DNA of 64,000 nucleotides from positions 21,127,665-21,191,664 of the forward strand of contig CM119269.1 in assembly GCA_051294375.1 (NCBI GenBank), in the 5' to 3' direction. How positions within the stretch are numbered: position 1 is the first letter of the stretch; each line of letters starts with the position of its first letter. This DNA comes from Paraspadella gotoi. Lineage: Eukaryota; Chaetognatha. The position numbers and the translations under genes are program-made. Of the stretch, positions 45,110-56,303 are shown piece by piece. Below the pieces are notes generated by a model that ran no database searches, was not told the DNA's origin, and was given only the letters and a program-made list of their open reading frames with translations.

Positions 45110-48100
45110 CAATCGGTTTGCTGGTGACAAAAGGCCGCTCTGTGACTACAGGAAGAAGACGTTCCTTTAACTCCTCTATCGTGTAGTTGTTAAGAAGGAT
45201 CCCCCTAAAGGAGTCTATGCAAAGAAGATACAAGTTCTCCTTCTGAGTGCAGATGGACGTGTCCGAAGGACATACTTCATATTCGCAGTTATTAGCCTCT
45301 GGAGAGAATTTATGTATAGTGAAAATAATGTTTGCAGGGAATCGAACTTTCGGACTGACCATATTCGCATTTGCTGCCAATAAAACCCGGACGACATTCG
45401 CAACGTGGCGTGGAGTTACGTGCCATCGACGCCACGCATGATCCCCCATTTTCGCATCGTGTTGTGGCACAGACTGAGAATTGATTTTTTTACTCAGACG
45501 TCAATTATGTATAATGTATTAATATGGGTTTACCAGAGTTAGCGTTTTCACATCGCAATCCAGAAAATCCGATGGGACATAGGCACTGAAACGATGCAAG
45601 TCCATCCTGACGGTATCGTGATATGTATATAGTTAAAAACAGAATTCTTTTAGTTGGATTTACTTATCGCAATTTCCGACTCTAAATATAATTTAATTCA
45701 CTTTGTCGGTTAGAGCTCCCAGAAATACCATGCATTTTTGAAAGTTCCTGATACCTGCAAAGTTTCTTGTGCCAAAATTAGTGGAGAAAACGAATTTCGC
45801 AATAAAAAATTTCTTTGAATGCTCTTGATGGATTTTCCACGCCAGTTTTTGCGTCGTACCACTTCCGGTTTTAAAAATATAGGATTTTTGGAAAAAAATG
45901 AGCTGTTATTCAGCCAGCATACTTAAATTAATCAAAATAAAGTTATTAATAACCTTATTACTAAATTTTTTGTTGTGGTTTTTAAATAAGGTTAAAAAAT
46001 TATTATTAAGAAAGACTTCAAATTAGAAATTATTAGTTTTTTAAGCCAAATCGTCCCTGACCAAATTACTCTATAAATTCTAATAAGATTGTATAAGGAG
46101 TATGATTTGGTTATACAAATAGAACTCTCTAAGGGATTTTAAATATTTAATCCTTTAGCCAAGATATTGCCTTTAAAGGTTTACCAAATGATACAAAAAG
46201 AAAGTAGCGAATTAGATAAAAAAAAGCGCCTTTGTGGCTAGCAAGCCTCCCACTCAACCTTAACCCTAAACCTCTCTCCCAACCAAAACCTTAGTCTAGG
46301 CCTTCATTTGCAAGCCTCAAATCTTAATATCCCTAGTACAAGCCTTTCTAAGCTAGCTAACAACAAAATTATCATTTGGCCAGGTTACCATGATTAAGTA
46401 TTGTGATTTTGCAATTTGGACAGGCTAAGAAAAGGACAGGAAGCTTGGGTTAGAGTTAGGGAAGGTACTGGGGAAGGAAATTAAGAATTAAAGTTTAGCC
46501 TTATTGATGGCCAGGAGGCAGGGATGCCTGAGTTGAGGCTCAGAGGTGAACCTCAGACTGAGGTGAGGGTTGGTGGAGAGTCTCTGGAGTGATGCAGGGT
46601 TAGGGTTCTGGCATGATATAAAACAGGAGGCCTAGGTTAGGGTTAAGGCTAAGGATGTGGCTCTCTGCAGATGTCACCAGCCAGGGAAACTGGTGAGGGT
46701 TTGGATCAGGGACCAGTTTGGGGTTAAGGTTGAGCAGGAAGTACACGAGCATGGGTTAAGGTTAGGGGAAAGGCTGCTCGGGTAAGACAAAAAGCCCACG
46801 TTAGGGTTAGGGCTAAGGTTAGGTTAGATATCCCTAGCCAGGGAAACTGATTAAGATTAAGGTTTTGTTTAGGGCCCGGTTTAGGGTAAGGGTTGAGTGA
46901 GAGGCTTGCTAGCTGCAAAGGCCAAGTCGCCTTCCATGTAATTCGCTACTTTCTTTTTGCATCACTTGGTAAACTTTTTAAAAGCCAATATCTTGGTTTA
47001 AAGATTAAAGATTTAAACAGTTCTATTTGTTTAATCAGATTGTAAAATTTTATTAAAATTAGTAAAATAGTTTGGTCAGGGCCGATTTGGCTTAAAAGAA
47101 TTATGGATTTTTAACTTGACGCCTTTTGTAATAATATTTTTATAACCTTATTTATAAACCCAAATAAAAAATATAATATTAAGGTTATTGGTAACTTTAT
47201 TTTGATTAATTTAAGTATGCTGGCTGAATAACAGCTTATTTATTTCAAAAAATCATGAATTTTTAAAACCGGAAGTGGTTCAACGTAAAAACTGGCGTGG
47301 AAAATCCATAATGAGCAACCAGGAAAATTTTTTATTGTGATATTCGTTTTCTCCACTAAATTTGGCACAAGAAACTTTGCAGGTATCAGGAACTTTCATA
47401 AATGTATATTTCTGGGACCTCTATTGTCGGTAAATCATTTAGATTATCATAGAATGTGGAATTATAAAATGTTATACAAACAAATCGATGTATGTCTAAT
47501 TGTCCATTAGTTCGACGTGAGAGTAATAAAATTGTATAAAATTTAAATTGGTAACATTATTTTTAAATTTTATACATTAGTGGGCCCTAGTAAGCTATAT
47601 TCATTTAAAGTAATAAGTATATAATAGGTTAGATTTTAAAATACAAATTTTTTAATTCCAAATTGATAAAAGAAGGTATAATTTTTCTTTAACAATTCCT
47701 TCATTCAATTAGTTAAAAATGCAAAAAAACATTTAAAATACCAATTTTTAATTTAATTTTTAGTATAAACTTTTAATAAGGAATCTGAATCTGTTTTCAG
47801 AATTAAAAAAAAAATTAAATTTTAACATAACTTATGTCATAAGGGATCTGCTTACAGCAGATTCCGCCTCTATAATTCACTTTGTCGGTCCGTCGGTCCG
47901 CCCCCCCAATTTTGTCAGGCATTCACTTATATCATGTCAGAACATCGAATTATGATAAATTATGCAAAAAAATGATGTCCGAACGTATGTCTGTCTGTCC
48001 ATCCGTCCGTCCCACCTTAGCAAAAAACACCAATTACTCGTGATTTGATGGATGGATTGGAATGAAATTTTGTGTGTGGGTATGAAAGTGTGTGATTGAG

Positions 48101-51100
48101 CTGGAAATCAAGTTTCGATGGAATCATCCGAGTGGAAATGAGTTAAAATGGAAAAAACAAAAAAATATATTTCACTATTTGAACACCAATAACTCATAAG
48201 TGAATGGGGTGATTGATTTCAAATTTTGTACGTGGGTAGGAAAGTATGTGATTGAGCAGGAAATAAAGTTACCACATACAACATTCATTCCAATCCATCC
48301 ATCCATAAGGTGGGACGGATGGACGGACATCGTTTTTTTTCTTTGCATAATTTATCATAATTCGATGTTCTGATATGATTTAAGTGGATGCCCGACAAGA
48401 TTGGGGGGACTTTTAACCCACTTAATAAAATAATTTTTGAAAATGATTTATATTTTCTTTTATCAACTTTTGACGAGGAATTCAAATCTGCAATCAAAAT
48501 TAAGAAAAGCCTATTTTGAAATTTTTCGATTTTATAAGGATAGTACTATATATAAATATAGCCTACTGCAAAAATTAAAAAACATAAAATTTAATTTTTA
48601 CAAATTAATGTTCACTGATGGTATGTTGTTCATAATTGACTTTTAGAATTTTCGTAAGTAACTTTCACTACGCATTATTATAGAGTAAAAAAAACAATCT
48701 ATTTCACTATTTGATTATGTTTTTTTATTTTTATATTAAATGTAAATTCAAGGTGCATTAATTAATTATTAATAAATAAGTAATTAATTAATTATTAATT
48801 ATTTGTAATTAATTAATTAATTTTGTGATCGAGATTGCTGTTTTGTGAATGAGAGGCGAGACAAAGTGGAAAACGATTTTGGCACGAATAAAAAAATTAA
48901 TATTAATTAAATAATATTAATTAATTAATTAATTAATGATCGTGGGAATATCCGGCATTGTTTGCTCAAACTTGTTTTAAAGATGTTTAAATTTTCGTTT
49001 GAGCAGGTGCTTGATTCAAATTTCTTCCTCTCACGAGCTCAAACACTTATAAAATTGTCAATGCCATATCGTCAATTCCATATTGTTAATTCCCTATCGT
49101 CTTCTAATGATTGTCAATCACTGTAATTGTAAAGAAAGATAAAACAGAAATAAACGATGCGATGCTGAAGGTTGCTGGTTTGATGATTTAGATTTTTTGT
49201 TAATTCGTTTTAAAAATTAATTATACAAAGTGGATTATAGAGTCGGGATTTGCTAATAAGCAGACCCGACTAAAAATATTGTAAGATTCATATATTGACT
49301 TATCATCTAAGAAGGTAAGCAGCGTAGACAGATCAGACATTGTTTGTTCAAACTAGTTTAGGGGGTGTGTGTGTGTTAGTCTATATCCTGTTAGACCTGA
49401 ATGCAGGTGGCACCGTTGAAACATGGGCTCGGGTTGCATTGGTCCTGCTTCCGATCACACCTAGGACCCACATAACCGGGAACGCAGGAGCAGGTGAAAA
49501 AACCGGGACTGACCTTAAAAGAAGTGAAAGTTATCAAAAAACCACAAGAGACATTAGTAAAACTGTATAAGAATTAAAACAATTATAAGTCTTGGCAACA
49601 GCCAGGAGAGCTGATTTGAATTCCTCGTTAAAAGTTGAAGGAAGAAATTATGAATCAATTTTAAAAATGTTTTTCATTACATATTTTAATAAATTATAGG
49701 TAAAAATATTTTTAAAAAAGAGTTAAATTTCTTTTTATCAACTTTTTATGACCAATCCAAATCCGCAAAGAAATATTACAAACAACGACGACTACGGTCA
49801 AAAGAAGCAGAAACGAATTAACATTTCGCCCAAGTCGGGCATTCGCCCGTCTGGCGAGATAAAAAACTATTTGAAAATTTTAACATTCATAGGTTAAGTA
49901 CTATGTGTATTTACACACTTCATATTACTATTTTTATCTATTTTATCTTTTCATTTCCTGGTCCATTTCCTGCGATAATATAGTGTTATTTATTAGAACA
50001 AATGTTGTTCATTCCTCACTTTTAGAATTTCTTCGTTGGTTTTTCATGCATACAATATAAAATATACATAGGAACAAAATACGAATTCTCAAAACGAGAA
50101 AGAAAAAAAAAAGACAAATTGAAAAAACGACAAAGAGACGTCGAGAACCTTTGAGCCACGGAAAATTTGCGGAATGCCAAGACTGACGTTTCTATAAGCA
50201 CGGAGATTTGCTTAATTTATAAAAAAAAAAAAAAAAAAAAAACACTGAAAAAAGGTCTTTTGGATTTTTTTTACACAAAAAAATGCGTCCGTGGGTTTTT
50301 ATCATGGCGGCGTTGGCTACATCTTGTATAACGAAGGTGGCTATGGTGCCTTTGACTCCGCTTCACCGCGTCTGTCCTTACGTTTCACCAGTTCAACCCT
50401 GCTTGGGTGGCCCAAGGTTATGCGAATCAAATGATCAGGTGATCCACAAAGTGTCTCTTTGGTTCAAAGGCAACCCAGAATAACTCAGTGAGGTAACACT
50501 TATGCATAGCTTGGTGAAACTCAGCTCGTCCCATTGGCTTGGACAGCTAAGTACTCGTTTACCAACCGTGAGTTCCGGGTTCAATCCCATCACGGTCACG
50601 CTATGATGGTGTCGGCATAAACACGCCAGTGACATGAGGTGGTCACTGCAGATCCAAAGCCCTGAGCGCCAGCTGTCGGGAGATGCCTCACACCCCAGGC
50701 ATCACACATGACCCTCCGTTGCCATAATATTATCTTTTAATATATAGTGTACAAACGGGAGTCGATGCTGCGATCAACAATGTCTCGGAAAGGCGTGCGT
50801 TCCTGAGAGAGATTTATTGGACGACATAACAACGTTGGGTAATTGCCCAGACCCACGAGATTATCAATATGCGATATGCGATCATTATGAGTGTGACCGA
50901 GACGCTCATTGCAAACGTAAATAGAGCCAATATTGTTCTTAACTTTATTAAAAAGCGAAAATTTTTAAAATGACTTTATTTACTTTATATACTTGACCCA
51001 ATTTCGCTTCTAGGCGGAAACTACACATTAAAGTGTTGTAAGGTGGAAACTTGCTCAGCATTGTGCATAGATACAATGAATGATGTATGACCAAATAATG

Positions 51101-54100
51101 TGAAAATGGAAAATGGACAAGATTAAATAAACGAATTTTGTGGAAAAGCACTTACCTGAGTGCACGTGGCGTTGTTCTGACATGGATTCTTGTCGCATTC
51201 GTTCTCTTCTCTTTCGCATCTAATACAAGAAAATAAATGACAAACAATTGTCAAGAACTTTTATATTTAAATCGCCTCATCGTCTTGTGTAGTTAGTCAT
51301 GTTCAAATATTTGCTAGTTTCTCTTTTAGTTTGGCCTTCTCACAAGGTAATGATAAAAAAGCGAGTATAATTTAAATTGTTTTCATGAAATTATAAAACA
51401 TTTTATGAAAATTACAAAATTATTTGATTCGATTTCAAAATATTTAACATTCATGTTCACGACTTTATTTAGATTTTTTAATTTAGGATATTAACAATAA
51501 AACAATTCGTTGATAAAAACAAATAAATTGTTTTTTTTCTCCTAAATTTCAAAACGCAACGAAATTGATAGTTTATACACAAATATTTTTTAATTAATTT
51601 TTGTTATTTCTATTCTTTCTCCTTCTCATTTGCCCTAAATTTTTAAATCTAGTACATCAATCAAGTCATTATTGAATATTTATCAGTTGATTGAATGATT
51701 GATTGATAGATTCTTTTATTGATTTATTAAGGAATTTGTTATTTGTTAGGTCTCTCTCTCTCTCTCTCGCATCATTGATCGATTATCATTGCATTTCACT
51801 ATTATTGCATCAATAAATCGTTATCATTGCATTAATAAAAATTTATATCAGGTTTTATTAATGCAATGATAAAAATTTTTTGATGCGATAATAGTGAAAT
51901 GCAATGATAATCAATCAATGATGCGAGAGAGAGAGACCTAACAAATAACGGATTCCTTAATAAATCAATAAAAGAATCTATCAATCAATCATTCAATCAA
52001 CTGATAAATCAGTCAATCACTTTAACTAAGAGAGAGAGAAATAAAAAGAATTCATATAAATGTGACCTGGGTTTCTTTCCATTAAAACTCGGAATCTGCT
52101 GTAATTAGATCAGGATAAAAATGAGGTGGTGATTTATTTTGTGACTAGAATCTGTTCCCACCAAACTACACAATCGATTGACGATCGATTGATTGATATT
52201 AGTAATTGATTATTGATGCGATAATAACCAATTATTGATGCGATGATAACCAAATGATTGATGCGATGATAGTCATTCATTGATAAGATGATAATCATTC
52301 ATTGATGCGATGATAGTCATTCATTGATGCGATGATAGTCATTCATTGATCTGATGATAATCATTCATTGATGCGATGATAGTCATTCATTGCTGCAATG
52401 ATAGTCATTCATTGCTGCGATGATAGTCATTCATTGCTGCGATGATAGTCATTCATTGATGCGATGATAGTCATTCATTGACGCGATGAGTAAATAAATC
52501 AAAAAACAAATGCATGTATGAGTGAGAGAGAGAGAGAGAGAAAGAGAGAGAAAAAAGAGAGATAGAGAAAAAAGATAGAGAGAGGCTGGACAGCCGAATC
52601 AGAAGAAGCAGCGACGGAAAAAAAGAGAGAGAGACAGAGAGAGAGCGAGATATAATTAAAAGAGAGAGAGAGAGAGAGCTGGACAGCTGAAATCGATATT
52701 AGATATTTGATATTATAAGACGTTTGAATTATTTTCTACAGCGATTTTATTGTATTGTATTACAATAAAATCGTTGTAGAAAATAATTCAAACGTCTTCT
52801 AAAAAAAATTATTTACTAATTATAAATTTACTAGACAAAGCTATTCAAATTAGGTTGCCAGTGGTTTAAAAAAAATTGAATAATTTTTTTCTACGTTATC
52901 TACTCAGTATTATTAACGTTGTTTAGTGCATATCACGAAACGAACGAGCAGGGTTTGTTACACTTGCCTGTCGCCAGTAAATGTTGGAAGGCAGACGCAT
53001 TTGTAGCCCATCACTAGATCGACACAAACCCCATCGTTAAGACAAGGCGACGAATTGCACTCATCTATCTCTGGAATTACACAAATTGTAATTGCTTCAA
53101 ATATGTATGTATTTAGAGAAAAGACAGTTTTATTTGTTACAAACAGCGATTTTTAATATAAATAGCGGACATGTTTCAGCTTTTATTTTAATAATAATAT
53201 ATTAAATTTCGAAACATGTCCGCTATTTATATTAAAAATTGTTGTTAAATAAATAAAACTTTGTTTTCTCTAAACTCAAAACGCAATGAAAAGAAAGTCA
53301 AAACACAATGTCTACAAATATTCATGTAAAATGTATGCTTCGAGGTATTTTTTTTTGTTTAGCTTTCAAACATACCTTTTTGACAGTGGACTATAATCGA
53401 AATAAAACAAGTGGGGAAATGAATTGAAATATATTAATAAAAATAATAAGAATTGTGATCTGCAAATCATTAAATCGATCGTATTAAACTTACTGCCTTC
53501 GTAACCTATTGGACAACTGCACTCGTAATTTCCTGGTTGCGTCATGTTGCAAATTCCGTCGTTGAGACAAACGGCTTCACGACTTTCACATGGATTCAAA
53601 ACTGAAAAAAAAACAAGATCGGTTCAAACAATGTATTTTCACATGTATTACTCGTTACATGATATGACGCGACACGACATGACTACAATAACTTTCTTAG
53701 CCTGTGTATTTATGACACGCACTGAATCAGAATTCCGTCTTTTATTCTTTATAGTTTAGGATTTCCTAAAGGCGGCACTAGCAGTCCCTTAGATTTGAGG
53801 TTATGAATTATGTGCATTTTTAACTTAAGTGGGATAGACCGACGGACAGACCGACCGACGGACAGACCGACCGAAAAGTGACTAAAAGGTTTAGGAAGAG
53901 ATGTCGCGTCGGCAATTTTAAAGAAAGACCAGTGGCCGCGCCAATACAACTAAACTAATGTTTCAGGATAAAGGAAAAAAAATTTGAACAAAATTAATCT
54001 GGAGCTCATTGATTAGTAATTTGTATTAAAAAATTGGTTATTATAAAATAAAAGTTAAACCAAATTTCTTTACAATTTTTATCAGCATTACACACTTTGC

Positions 54101-55541
54101 TCGCAAAGTTTTCCCGTGTAGCCACTAGTACAGCTGCAGTGAAATCCAGGAGGGCGGACCTCTTGGCAAAATCCATTGTTTTCACAGGGATCTAAGGCAA
54201 AATAATTGAACGTAATAGGAAGGCGAATGACAATAAAAAAAGAGAAAAACCACTACTGTATAAACTTTAGCGGAAAAACTTATCTCGCACCAGAAGCGCA
54301 TTCGTTGATATCACGCTCGCAAAAGAGTCCTTCATATCCCTGCGCGCAGGCACAGGTGACGCTATCAGTGCCGTCGAAACAAGTGGCGCCGTTCCGACAT
54401 GGGGCAGGAATCGTAGAACAAGATGTGAGCGCTGAAAAAGAAGACGAGAATTCGATTTTAACCTCTTTTGTAGATGAGAAAAAAGAATTACTTTATAATC
54501 GACAACGATAGTTTATTATACTTCTTTTGTTTAACTAAAATATTATTTTTAGGTTTACGAAACCCGAGGATTTTGGCTTCGGTTATAAAATAAGTATTCT
54601 TAATAATAGGGTAAAACATTTTTGTGTATAAGAGACTACGGCAATCCAGAACCCAATCTATTTCTATCGTTATCTCTCTGACCATTATTCACCGTATTTT
54701 ATTTAATTACTGTACTAATTTAGCTTCATAAAAACTCCGAACGTAGTCATTAATGCGTCGTCAATATAAATAATAATCTGTCACTTTATTCGGTTATAAT
54801 AAAAAGAAATTTACAGTTTTTTTTCATTCATTGATATTTGATATACCATTTGTAATTCTCAGGTTGTGAGAATTTCTCTCTTCACTCCGACGTGAAATTT
54901 AGCGCCTGAGTCATAACTTTCAAGAAAGACAAGACGAGAACGAGAAAAAAAAAAGAAGGCACAAAAAATGAATGTCTTCCGAGTACGTTGCCTTCTGGAA
55001 TCTTGATTTTTTTTTCACTTCAATCTCTCCGGGTCCCAATTTTGATAATCATGATACAATCAGGATAATTACTTCACGCAAACCTACGCCGAGTGCAGTT
55101 TCCAGCGGGACCCCATCCGGGCTTGCAACCAAGAACGCCCTCAGAAGAACATTGGAAGTTTCCGTATTCGGTGCAGAATGTTTCGCAGCCTACGCCATAA
55201 TAATCTTTAGCGCAGAACAACTGGAAAAATAGAAATAATCGAAACGTTGATGTTGAGAGAAATCTCGCCAAGATGCTTGCTTACTTACTCACCCGGATTC
55301 TTAGTCTTAACTGGGTGTAGCTGTCGATGATGCTCGGAGGAAAAACTGTGATGAAGTTGGCCGAAGATTCATCCTTTGCCAATGGAATCAACGCTCCGTC
55401 GAATTGGTAGAAGTCCACCAAATCATTCCCTTTTTTTATCGTTTCTACCGTTTAAAGAATAAATAATTAATTATAAAATAAATTTAATAAACATTTACTT
55501 TAGTAATTCTTTGAGGAAAGAAAGAAAGAAAGAAAGAAAAA

Positions 55542-55637
<96 letters not shown>

Positions 55638-56303
55638 AAAAAAAAGGAAAAAAGGGAAAAAAAGAAAAAAGGGAAAAAAAGAAAAAAAAGAAGAAAAAAA
55701 GAAAAATATTTAATATTTTTTTGGTAAGTATAATATACTATAAAGTTAGGATTTTTACCTTTCGAATCATCGTCGTAAACAGCGATTTTAAGACCGAACT
55801 TTGCTTCTCTTGGAAAACTTGTCCCAGGCTAAGAACATAATTTGATTTATAAAGAACAATAACAAAATTTTATACTGGTTGTAAAAATTTTATATGAGAA
55901 AAAATATTTGTTGCCCCGTTTACCTGAAGAATAGATCCAGGAATATAAAATTGAAAAGGATTGGTTAAGTTGGACTCCTTGTTGAGAATGTCGCCAACTT
56001 TCCATGAAATATCGTTATCACCCTAAAAAGTAAAATGCGTATCAAGATGAAGAGAATTTATGCAATAGCTTTTCAAGCTATGCATACATACATATAGATT
56101 CAAACCTGCACAATAGTTTGATAAAAGCCATAAGAGCAATTTTGCGGATTAAGAAAAGGTTTATTGACGGCGCAGAAAATGAAATACGTCTCGCAAGGGT
56201 CTTGGCGATCGTCGTTGTCGCATAGGATGCTCGTCGCCGTCTGTCGGTATGGGTTGATGAAGCGTGACAGCAGCACCTCCAGGACCGCGTCAGATGTGAC
56301 CTC
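45110..56303 (-). CDS. Delta-like Notch ligand ectodomain: MNNL, DSL and seven EGF domains
   Basis: Minus-strand exons: 56303-56106, 56022-55924, 55828-55759, 55444-55293, 55220-55088, 54431-54291, 54191-54096, 53601-53494, 53390-53376, 53070-52968, 51219-51156, 49513-49397, 45606-45534, 45473-45360 and 45298-45110. All phases agree. The first four encode the MNNL domain ([15 protein letters not shown] through TQLRLRIR). The fifth is the DSL domain ([24 protein letters not shown]). Seven six-cysteine EGF modules follow, two with calcium-binding D-NEC/DEC starts, then a divergent Cys-containing segment and a Pro/Thr stalk. No von Willebrand C domain is seen, so Delta-like rather than Jagged. 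Exon 53390-53376 is only 15 bases and supplies the last Cys of EGF3. Intron 52967-51220 uses GC as donor. The signal-peptide exon was not found. The frame ends in phase 1 and joins the Ig exons at 43569; joined, the visible CDS is 884 codons. Confidence 0.9.
45706..47435. mobile_element. Foldback element with telomere-like core
   Basis: Arms of about 560-570 bases (about 45706-46275 and 46877-47435) are inverted copies with substitutions and small indels; matching landmarks are CCTGATACCTGCAAAGTTTC and GAAAGTAGCGAATTA. The core of about 600 bases is G-rich on the plus strand with many GGGTTAGGGTT, GGTTAAGG and GGGCTAAGG units. No transposase frame. It is inside the intron between two EGF exons of the Notch ligand. 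Confidence 0.85.
47860..48425. repeat. R2-family repeat, two inverted termini
   Basis: Begins with CGCCTCTATAATTCACTTTG and GTCGGTCCGTCGGTCCG (reverse of the usual terminus) and ends with GATGTTCTGATATGAT and CCGACAAGATTGGGGG (forward). Between them lie two partial copies of the TGTGTGATTGAGC segment. Confidence 0.65.
48760..48950. repeat. TTAATTAA-rich low-complexity tract
   Basis: Two blocks of nearly pure (TTAA/ATTAA)n separated by about 70 bases of normal sequence. Intronic; no coding content. Confidence 0.7.
50490..50735 (+). mobile_element. tRNA-derived SINE, family S1
   Basis: Full-looking copy: TGGCTTGGACAGCTAAGTAC, B-box-like GGGTTCAATCCC, GTCGGCATAAACACGCCAGT, AAGCCCTGAGCGCCAGCTGT and CCTCCGTTGCCATAAT. 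Matches the copy at 6405 over most of its length. Confidence 0.8.
51662..52022. repeat. Foldback of ATTGAT/ATCAAT simple sequence with GA/CT runs
   Basis: CAGTTGATTGAATGATTGAT, TATTAAGGAAT and a CT run on the left are mirrored as a GA run, ATTCCTTAATA and ATCAATCATTCAATCAACTG on the right. The terminal part equals sequence at 8570-8640, linking it to R2. Confidence 0.75.
52215..52495 (+). repeat. 22-bp minisatellite (ATTCATTGATGCGATGATAGTC type)
   Basis: About twelve tandem units with few substitutions, mostly ATTCATTG[AC]TGCGATGATAGTC in pattern. The first units are more diverged. Related looser arrays lie at 8240-8510. Confidence 0.9.
52525..52680. repeat. GA-rich microsatellite block
   Basis: (GA)n runs interrupted by GCTGGACAGCCGAATCAG and ATATAATTAAAAGAGAG, the latter arrangement shared with 26640-26850. 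Confidence 0.8.
52717..52800. repeat. Near-perfect 84-bp hairpin
   Basis: AAGACGTTTGAATTATTTTC through CGATTTTATTGTA pairs with its reverse complement; the loop is a few bases. Its CGATTTTATT segment resembles the ends of the ACATGT-core hairpins. Confidence 0.9.
53111..53275. repeat. Foldback element with paired GACATGTTTC cores
   Basis: Arms TTTAGAGAAAAGACAGTTTT and complement, each containing GCGGACATGTTTC or its complement. It occupies most of the 305-base intron next to the 15-base microexon. Confidence 0.9.
53815..53890. repeat. GACC-rich dispersed repeat (family R3)
   Basis: AACTTAAGTGGGATAGACCG, tandem GACCGACGGACA units and AAAAGTGACTAAAAGG, as at 30175-30290. Confidence 0.6.
55511..55690. 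repeat. (GAAA)n microsatellite
   Basis: About 28 near-perfect units followed by a poly-purine tail, between two MNNL exons. Second GAAA array of the window; both lie in introns of minus-strand genes. Confidence 0.95.

Noticed and set aside
50545-50620. Possible tRNA gene (B-box GGGTTCAATCCC)
   Set aside because: No cloverleaf could be drawn and the same sequence recurs as part of a longer repeat, so it is a SINE head.
55511-55840. Lys/Glu/Arg repeat open frame on the plus strand
   Set aside because: Translation of the (GAAA)n array antisense to two Notch-ligand exons.
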